Position numbers and translations under genes: made by a program. A stretch of DNA of 64,000 bases from positions 5,720 to 69,719 of the forward strand of contig CBDFNK010000009.1 of assembly GCA_965250205.1 (NCBI GenBank), read 5' to 3'. This stretch comes from JAHZKN01 sp965250205. Lineage in GTDB: Bacteria; Pseudomonadota; Alphaproteobacteria; Rhizobiales; Hyphomicrobiaceae. Under the pieces are notes generated by a model. That model saw nothing but the letters and a program-made list of their open reading frames with translations, had not been told where the DNA came from and ran no database searches. Positions 58,209 to 64,000 of this stretch are shown one piece after another (the stretch's first letter is position 1; the number at the start of each line of letters is the position of its first letter).

Positions 58209-58945
58209 ACATGTTACGCGCAGCAGAACATTTCCGTGACCAACAGACACTCCGTCGTCAACACGAGCGCCAGAAGTGGTTTATTGCTGCGCGTAAACAG
58301 AAAGAGCACCGGGAAAAAATTGATGACGCTGCCGAATCTGCGCTGGTCGACTTGGTGGCAGCGGCTGTCCTAGTCGAACCCGCAGAAATAAAGGCGTTTA
58401 AAGTCAAGCTGGATGCCTACGATGAGGCGACCGTCAAGGCGTTGATGGAGAACCAGGCTCTCCTTGATGCAGTCAATGCACGCATTGATGAGATGCTGGA
58501 CCGTGCACACACGCTTGAAGATGGCCGGCGCGTTTTTAAAACGCGCGATGGTCAATCAGTCTATGACGAATTTGGCGCGAAATTATCAGACGAGGTTGTG
58601 CACCCTGGCTCAATAAGTGATCAATTACCTCCCTGGGAAGATTTGCTTGATGCCAAGAGTGAACGTAAGAAAATTCTGTTGGAACGCGAAGAAATTCATG
58701 AATTTCAGGATAAATTGGATCACGCCCGTGAAACTGCAGATTCCGACGAACTTACGAAAGATGAATTTGAGGAGCTGGAAACAGATATAGAAGCGTCAAT
58801 TCCTCAAGCCGTGGCTAAACAAATGCCCGGATATCAACCGACACAAAGGCCTGTACTGGGAAACGACTTCAGCGCCTCAACAGCCATTCTCAATCCAACC
58901 AATACACCTGCAGCACAACCGTCCTTGCCGACATTGGCGCAGTAA
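58196..58945 (+). CDS. Hypothetical coiled-coil protein
   Basis: 249 residues, no signal peptide. The N-terminal 40 residues are basic and helical (DQQTLRRQHERQKWFIAARK); two acidic coiled-coils follow (about 60-105 and 150-200), then a Pro/Thr-rich tail. It could start at 58196, 58202 or 58211. It overlaps the exported protein gene by 13 bp, so the two are probably co-translated. Family not recognised. Confidence 0.65.
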   Translation: MWMVNMLRAAEHFRDQQTLRRQHERQKWFIAARKQKEHREKIDDAAESALVDLVAAAVLVEPAEIKAFKVKLDAYDEATVKALMENQALLDAVNARIDEMLDRAHTLEDGRRVFKTRDGQSVYDEFGAKLSDEVVHPGSISDQLPPWEDLLDAKSERKKILLEREEIHEFQDKLDHARETADSDELTKDEFEELETDIEASIPQAVAKQMPGYQPTQRPVLGNDFSASTAILNPTNTPAAQPSLPTLAQ

Positions 58946-59035
58946 GTTTCACGCGCATTTTTCGTCCTTTTATTTTCCAGAATCGAGTTTGAACTGCACA
59001 AGTTTGAAAGCAGCCGATCTCCGCATAAAATTATA

Positions 59036-59065
59036 TTGACATTAATCGGATGTTCATGTTATGTT
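59036..59065 (+). promoter_or_regulatory. Sigma-70-like promoter for the gene at 59110
   Basis: TTGACA at 59036-59041 and TATGTT at 59060-59065 are separated by 18 bp and lie 45 bp before the start codon. Confidence 0.6.
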
Positions 59066-59109
59066 CTCCACTTTATTGTTTAATGCAATTATTTAAAAGG
59101 AGAAAAAAC

Positions 59110-59541
59110 ATGAGCATTTCAATCAAATATAATGACCAAAAACACCTCGCTACCGACATGATCCGTCGCTTTGATCTTATGACCGATAAAGAGCGCACGC
59201 GCATGAGTGAAAATCTCGGCATCGACGCGTCGAACTTTCAAACACGGATTGTCCTTGCTACCGGCAAAGACAAAAAAGCGCGTGACTCCATTGATGAATT
59301 TGCACGCCAAGTCCCTCTCGTCGAAATGGCACCGGGCCGGTGGGTAATCGCCAAAAATATTGTTGGCGTTGAAACATTGCCGAAAAAACGCACCCAACAG
59401 ATGGAAGAAAACGGCAACGCACTCAATCATGAGTTCAAGTCTGCAGTCGAGACCTTGGCCGGTATCGTTTGGTCGACGGCGACCCCTGAGGAAGTTTTCC
59501 AGCGCAAAGCAACAGCCCTTCGGCAGAACGCATCGCGATAG
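59110..59541 (+). CDS. Hypothetical small soluble protein with its own promoter and terminator
   Basis: 143 residues from ATG 59110 (MSISIKYNDQKHLATDMIRR), chosen because AAAAGGAG precedes it; an upstream ATG at 59050 lies in the promoter region. The protein is helical and basic with no membrane segment. It is flanked by a promoter and a strong hairpin, so it is a single-gene unit. Family not recognised. Confidence 0.7.
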   Translation: MSISIKYNDQKHLATDMIRRFDLMTDKERTRMSENLGIDASNFQTRIVLATGKDKKARDSIDEFARQVPLVEMAPGRWVIAKNIVGVETLPKKRTQQMEENGNALNHEFKSAVETLAGIVWSTATPEEVFQRKATALRQNASR

Positions 59542-59569
59542 ACGCAAGGCGATCAACTCTAAAAATACG

Positions 59570-59601
59570 CCGCCCGACTGTCCAGCAGGACGGGCGGTTT
59601 T
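59570..59601 (+). terminator. Rho-independent terminator
   Basis: CCGCCCG at 59570-59576 pairs with CGGGCGG at 59591-59597, extended inward by TCC/GGA, and TTTT follows. It lies 28 bp after the stop at 59541 and 33 bp before the convergent AbiEii gene. Confidence 0.85.
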
Positions 59602-59633
59602 CTGTGGGTTTTGGTGAACCCCAGAGCAATAGA

Positions 59634-60632
59634 TTACTTATCGCTTTTTTTCTTAGGCTTGCGAGCACGCTTTGGCTTGGCGCTTGGTTCGGCGAACAAA
59701 GTGAGTTGTTGCGGCTTGATATCGATGCCAAGAACTTTGGCAAGTTTCCGGACATTCGCGATGCGCTTATTTTTTGAGAGCTTGTCGTAGTTAATCTGAC
59801 GCCATTTTACGGCAGGAAGCTTTTTAGCCTTTGGCACCTTGAGCAAAGACCAGTCCGGCTCCCCGGCTTCGAAGCCTACAAGAAAACGCCGGTGGCCTTT
59901 AGACATACCACCAACGATTGCTTTGGTTATGTCACTGCGCGCCCTTACCAACCCGTCGAGATTAACCGACTGATCTGTCATGCCCTCAAAGTTATTTTGG
60001 AATTCCTGGGTTATGTTTTTTGGTCTGACGGCGAGCACCTCCGACATCGGGCGGTTATGGCTTATGAGATAGACGATAAACGCTTCGCGAATTTCATCCG
60101 TCACGCCTTCATTGGCCAACAGGTTTTGAACATCGAAGAGATCGCGAGGGTGTTGCCGGTCGAGGGCGGCTACGATCTTTCCCGCATAAAGGTCGGCAAA
60201 CGAGACGACTTTCATTTCTGCGAACCCGAAGTGCTCCTCTACCGCTGAAGTTACGGTGCGAATCTCTGGGTCATATGCGCATCCGCGCAATACGGGCGTT
60301 ACTTCAATTTTAATTTGCACGCCTGCTTCCCGCACGACAAGTTTGGTAATCGTTCCATCATGGATGGATTGTGTGATGCGGGCATTTTGCAGTGACTTGT
60401 CGAGCCGCTTTTGGATTCGCTTCATAGCTTTGTTGATCGCCCCTAGAGAACGATCTCTTGGCAAGAGCGTCACGTACGTAAGATCGATATCGACAGATAG
60501 GCGCGGGAGGTCACGAACGAATAGATTGATTGCGGTGCCGCCCTTCAGGGCGAAGCAATTCTCCGATGCTATCGCGGGAATAGTGCGCAAGAGCAGTGCA
60601 ACCTGCTGACGGTAGCGTTCACTGAGGGCCAT
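59634..60632 (-). CDS. AbiEii/AbiGii-type nucleotidyltransferase toxin
   Basis: 332 residues. The DNA polymerase beta-like nucleotidyltransferase motif is complete: ALKGGTAINLFVRDLPRLSV then DIDLTY (GGT then DxD). AbiEii enzymes add nucleotides to tRNA or other targets and arrest growth during phage infection. Further family features are YAGKIVAALDRQHPRDLFDV. The C-terminus is Lys-rich (KPKRARKPKKKSDK). It overlaps the upstream antitoxin-like gene by 14 bp. AbiE is a type IV toxin-antitoxin system that acts as abortive infection. Confidence 0.9.
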   Translation of the reverse strand: MALSERYRQQVALLLRTIPAIASENCFALKGGTAINLFVRDLPRLSVDIDLTYVTLLPRDRSLGAINKAMKRIQKRLDKSLQNARITQSIHDGTITKLVVREAGVQIKIEVTPVLRGCAYDPEIRTVTSAVEEHFGFAEMKVVSFADLYAGKIVAALDRQHPRDLFDVQNLLANEGVTDEIREAFIVYLISHNRPMSEVLAVRPKNITQEFQNNFEGMTDQSVNLDGLVRARSDITKAIVGGMSKGHRRFLVGFEAGEPDWSLLKVPKAKKLPAVKWRQINYDKLSKNKRIANVRKLAKVLGIDIKPQQLTLFAEPSAKPKRARKPKKKSDK

Positions 60633-61488
60633 CGAGGTCTCCAGGAACAGTTATTTGATATTTGGAATCAAAACGTCCTCCTTTAACGATCATGCGTTTA
60701 CCGCTGCCTAGATCGATGTGATCACGGTTGAGACGTTTGGCCCATGCGTGGTTGTGGCGGTCTGCAAAGAAGAGAAAGAGGCGCTTGACCTTCACGTTGC
60801 GGCAATCGGCGAGCAGAACATTTAACTTGGCCGGGCTGAGTGTTGTCAGTCCTTCCATCAGCATGTCGGCCTGATGAAAACTCTCATGCCGGGGAAGCTC
60901 TGCCAGCACTTCTAGGATTGCACGCTCTGGACTGGAGAGGCAGAGCGGCCATGACCACTGTCCCCAGGGCTGAATGGTGATGCCCGGAGGAGTTGGGATT
61001 TCAACAGCGCTATCCCGGTCCAGCGTGTGCGGAGCTGTCGAGGCATGATGAGTTGCAAACAGTGTGAGGTCATTGCGGTAATGGAAGCGTATGTCCGGCA
61101 GCAGGCTTGCTAACCAGGTGGGCGGCTTTGCCGGGCCGGTTAATGTGACGAGGTGTGTTTTCTGGCTCAGATAGTGAGCAAAACCCTGCTGTTCGAGCGC
61201 GGTGCGGCCACCCACTAGAAGGTTATGGCGAAGCAAGGTCTGAAGAGAGATAGCGACTTGCTGCCAGGAGAGTTCTCCGCGCGGCCGCTGAAAGACTCGG
61301 CGGGCGGGCTGTTTGAGCCAGCCTGCGGATACATATTGGCTACGCAAGGCCGTTGAGTATACGTGATCCTCCATCCATCCGGAATCAACCACAAGCCCCT
61401 CGGGAAGGAGCCGCTCCAGCTGGTTTAGTTTATCTGTAGTTTGCTTAGTCACACTTTGTAAAGTAGCATATTCGTAAACCGGAAGCAA
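60619..61488 (-). CDS. AbiEi-family antitoxin domain protein
   Basis: 289 residues from TTG 61488; a GTG at codon 13 is a possible start. The N-terminal winged-helix part is followed by RRVFQRPRGELSWQQVAIS and GGRTALEQQGFAHYLSQKTH, typical of the long AbiEi antitoxins with a DUF6088-like or AbiEi_3 domain. The C-terminal part has SSPERAILEVLAELP. In AbiE systems the antitoxin represses its own promoter. It precedes and overlaps the AbiEii toxin gene. Confidence 0.87.
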   Translation of the reverse strand: MLPVYEYATLQSVTKQTTDKLNQLERLLPEGLVVDSGWMEDHVYSTALRSQYVSAGWLKQPARRVFQRPRGELSWQQVAISLQTLLRHNLLVGGRTALEQQGFAHYLSQKTHLVTLTGPAKPPTWLASLLPDIRFHYRNDLTLFATHHASTAPHTLDRDSAVEIPTPPGITIQPWGQWSWPLCLSSPERAILEVLAELPRHESFHQADMLMEGLTTLSPAKLNVLLADCRNVKVKRLFLFFADRHNHAWAKRLNRDHIDLGSGKRMIVKGGRFDSKYQITVPGDLDGPQ

Positions 61489-61701
61489 GTTTAATAATTG
61501 CCGAAATCGCTAAGCCAGACTTAGCCAATGACAATATTTATAAACTATTGTGCTGCCTTGGCTGGGACATTTAAGTTCGGATTTTTCCTGTGAAAATGAG
61601 CATCAGAAGCGGGCTGAGAGTAGAACGAATCGGGTACAATCCTAATAGGAAATTGGTTGTGTCGGCGGAGCGCACATGATCGCTACATAAATGAAGGTCT
61701 T

Positions 61702-64000
61702 ATGTCGACATTATCAGGGACAGAACTACCCAAACCAAAGGACTGGGAGGATTTTGAACGCAAAATATGCGTTCTATTTTCTTGTGTTCTGAACGATCCA
61801 AATACCGAACTCAACGGAAGACAAGGCCAATCTCAGCACGGAGTTGATGTTTATGGGTATCGCGAGTGCAAAACTGAAGCGCTCGTCGGTGTTCAATGCA
61901 AAAAGAAATATACGGAAAATGTTTCCAAAGAAGAGTTGGAAGAAGAAGTCAAAAAGGCTCTCAAATTCGAGCCGAGGATAACGGAGTTTATCCTTGCAAC
62001 AACCGCACCACGTGATCAAAAAAATCAAAAAGAAGCAAGGTTGATCACTGAACGGCTTTCTAAAACGGATCAACCCATCAAAGTCTACGTGTGGGGATGG
62101 GATGACATAGAGCACCATGCCGCTCAACACAGAGACGCGTGGCTTGCCTTCGACCCTACATTCAATCCTTTCGCAGAACATCAAGGTGCTGTTCTCTCAG
62201 CACAGATTGAACAGTTAGGGAAGAAATTCGACAGTTCGTTTGCAACAGTTCGTACGTCAAAGATGATCGTTGAAGTTGAGCGCAACAACCGTGATGACAC
62301 GGAGCTTTATGGACGTATCAAGGCGTTAGAAGAAGTTGCGGAATCTGGAAACGCGCGCGTTGCGCTTGAGAGCTTGCAAACGCTTAAGGACAAGAGTTGG
62401 GATGAGGCTAACGAAGGAGAGCGCTATCGTCTTCTTGCCAGCATGGGTGCAGCACATCATCAACTGGGAGATAACCATAAGGCAGGTACGTTTCTCCTTC
62501 GGGCTGTGGATGCATTTCCCACTCACCGTAAAGCGGGTTTATCACGCGCAAAGGGGTTGTTTCTAACGAGGCGTTTTGAGGAAGCGTTGAAACACGCAGA
62601 GCCTCTTCTTGCCGATGAAGAGTTGGGCGCAGAGGCCGCGGGCATTGCGATCCAAGCTCGTTATATGACGGGAAAAGCAGATAAAGCTCTTGAGAATGTC
62701 CCTGACAAGATCATGGACAACCCAACAGTTTTGGTAGCCATCGTTTCAGGGAAACGAAACATCGATGACGGAACATGGGTCAATGATGTACTTGGCTCTT
62801 ATAAGGACTGGCCCGAAGATGAGTTTCTGACCCAATTTGCAGCAGACGCCTTGCTTGAGCGCGTCTTGCAGACCGATGTACGATTTTCCTCATCTGCAGC
62901 TTTGGGCGAGGAGGGAGTTCGGGCGATACGCGAAGCAGTAAGCCTATACCAAAAACTCCTCAACCACCCGAAAAACAAGGAAACGATTTCAGAGAGCCTA
63001 GCCAACAACGCTGCGCTTGCATTTAGAATCTCAGGCGAGGACGAAAATGCGTTGTCGTTACTTGATCTAGGGCTTTCCTCACATCCACAGGATCAATATC
63101 TGTGTCTGCAACGCGCTGCCATAGCGCGAAATGCTGACGACTATCAGAGGGTGCTGGATCTGCTCCGAGATGACCAAGGAAATCCTGAAGCACAGATCTT
63201 ACTAGCCGAGGCGATGGCCGCGACGGGCGAGCGTGGCGCCGCACTGAACACCGTCGATGCAATCGATCTGGATGAATTACCCGATGGACTCCGCTTGTCT
63301 GCTTATGCCGTAAAGGCGCGGTGCTACTGTGAAGACAAAGATATCGCCGGTGCCAAGGCATTGGTCGATGGTCTTCAAAAAAACGAACCGGAAAACGCTG
63401 CATATCTGGCCTTGAAGATTAAGGTGTATCGCACGCTTGATGGCATGGATGCAGCCCGTTCTGTACTGGAGAACGGCGACACAAACCTGGCGACAAACGG
63501 GGAGTTGGGCGGGGCTATGGAGTTAGCCTACGAAGCTCGAAAGTTGGATAGATACGATATCGTCGTGAGGCTTCTGGAGGGAAGGGTTAGCACGCATAAG
63601 CAGAATGAAGGGTTGATGCTCCTGCTTAGCGCATATATCGAGGGCAACTTTCCAAAGAAGGCCCGTGATTTTTTGGAGGCGCTTCCTGAGGCCGTTCAGG
63701 AGCTCTCGGAAATCCAACGCGCTGATGCTGTTTTAGCGATCCGTGTCGGCGATCCTGACGCGGACAAACACCTTGGCAAGTACCTGCGCACTAATCCGAA
63801 TGATCTTGACATGGTTCTTGCGCGAATTGGTATTTGGCAACGGCAAGGTCGGACCAGTGATATCAGACGATATGTGAAGGGCTTGTCTGCACGCAATTTC
63901 AAAGACTCTCCTGTGCGGTTAATGGGACTGGCAAGTGCATACGTGCAATTCGGACGGGCGCTCGATGGATTGAAACTTTCCTACCGGCTTCTAATGGACA
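61702..64000 (+). CDS. Mrr-like nuclease domain fused to TPR-like repeats (cut by window end)
   Basis: At least 766 residues, open to the end of the window. The N-terminal 160 residues match PD-(D/E)xK nuclease domains of the Mrr type seen on defence proteins: NGRQGQSQHGVDVYG (conserved Asp), LVGVQCKKKY (QxK catalytic pair), EFILATTAPRDQKNQKEARL, and VYVWGWDDIEHHAAQH. After a linker the rest is helical TPR-like repeat (AAHHQLGDNHKAGTFLLRAV; RFEEALKHAEPLL; GDPDADKHLGKYL). No P-loop STAND domain appears in the part seen. ATG 61702 is the first start; the gene diverges from AbiE across 213 bp. It is probably an anti-phage effector, by inference from domain and neighbours. Confidence 0.8.
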   Translation, partial: MSTLSGTELPKPKDWEDFERKICVLFSCVLNDPNTELNGRQGQSQHGVDVYGYRECKTEALVGVQCKKKYTENVSKEELEEEVKKALKFEPRITEFILATTAPRDQKNQKEARLITERLSKTDQPIKVYVWGWDDIEHHAAQHRDAWLAFDPTFNPFAEHQGAVLSAQIEQLGKKFDSSFATVRTSKMIVEVERNNRDDTELYGRIKALEEVAESGNARVALESLQTLKDKSWDEANEGERYRLLASMGAAHHQLGDNHKAGTFLLRAVDAFPTHRKAGLSRAKGLFLTRRFEEALKHAEPLLADEELGAEAAGIAIQARYMTGKADKALENVPDKIMDNPTVLVAIVSGKRNIDDGTWVNDVLGSYKDWPEDEFLTQFAADALLERVLQTDVRFSSSAALGEEGVRAIREAVSLYQKLLNHPKNKETISESLANNAALAFRISGEDENALSLLDLGLSSHPQDQYLCLQRAAIARNADDYQRVLDLLRDDQGNPEAQILLAEAMAATGERGAALNTVDAIDLDELPDGLRLSAYAVKARCYCEDKDIAGAKALVDGLQKNEPENAAYLALKIKVYRTLDGMDAARSVLENGDTNLATNGELGGAMELAYEARKLDRYDIVVRLLEGRVSTHKQNEGLMLLLSAYIEGNFPKKARDFLEALPEAVQELSEIQRADAVLAIRVGDPDADKHLGKYLRTNPNDLDMVLARIGIWQRQGRTSDIRRYVKGLSARNFKDSPVRLMGLASAYVQFGRALDGLKLSYRLLMD

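Noticed and set aside
61774..62184. Minus-strand frame antisense to the Mrr-like domain
   Set aside because: The plus-strand frame has conserved nuclease motifs; the antisense frame has none.
61489..64000. Searched for the right-hand attachment copy of tRNA-Ser
   Set aside because: No copy of the tRNA 3' end was seen here or elsewhere to the right of 34936, so the right edge must lie outside the window.

Overview
The window looks like the chromosome of an alphaproteobacterium of the order Hyphomicrobiales (Rhizobiales). The evidence is a chain of conserved clusters typical of that order: lptF-lptG-lptD-surA-pdxA-rsmA; fabD-fabG-acpP-fabF-mltG-yicC-gmk; rpsF-rpsR-DUF2232-rplI-dnaB-alr-radA-cvpA-purF-SDR; and rlpA-dacA-tmk-holB-metG-tatD-MBL. 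Short palindromic intergenic repeats of rhizobial style are also present. I cannot name a genus from the sequence.

Bases 1-34500 are core genome. A plus-strand envelope operon (LPS export, periplasmic chaperone, pyridoxal phosphate synthesis, rRNA methylation) converges on a minus-strand fatty-acid and cell-wall cluster. A divergent ribosomal-protein operon follows (rpsF, rpsR, DUF2232 membrane protein, rplI). An IS630-family element sits between rplI and what looks like the rplI terminator. dnaB and alr are intact, but radA, cvpA, purF and a short-chain dehydrogenase are each broken by single-base indels while the protein sequence stays well conserved. That pattern suggests poor base accuracy over about 22.9-26.4 kb more than real decay. 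The minus-strand block from rlpA to the MBL hydrolase is intact and mostly coupled by start/stop overlaps.

A tRNA-Ser(UGA) at 34847-34936 marks the edge of an integrated element. A large serine recombinase is encoded next to it, and its last codons lie antisense in the tRNA gene. From there to the end of the window (at least 29 kb) everything looks accessory. Section one (36.4-43.2 kb, minus strand) is a tightly packed transfer-like operon: a VirD4/TraG-type coupling ATPase, several small membrane proteins and an SprT-like metalloprotease, with no recognisable relaxase or VirB channel in view. Section two (43.3-50.7 kb) is a scarred zone: frameshifted genes, three related ankyrin-tail segments, an IS3 remnant, a broken Fic gene, a complete IS1182-family element and a remnant joining DUF262 to a HEPN RNase-like domain.

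Section three (50.7-64 kb) is cargo and maintenance: a secreted LCAT-like acyltransferase/esterase plus lipoprotein serine protease operon, ArdA antirestriction protein, a long ParB-family protein, a ParDE toxin-antitoxin pair, a small resolvase, three unknown genes, an AbiE-type toxin-antitoxin pair, and an incomplete large protein that joins an Mrr-like nuclease domain to a long helical TPR-like region. Together these point to an integrative, probably conjugative or mobilizable, element carrying an antirestriction and defence neighbourhood. The best candidates for something undescribed are the Mrr-TPR protein, the protease/acyltransferase pair and the transfer operon.
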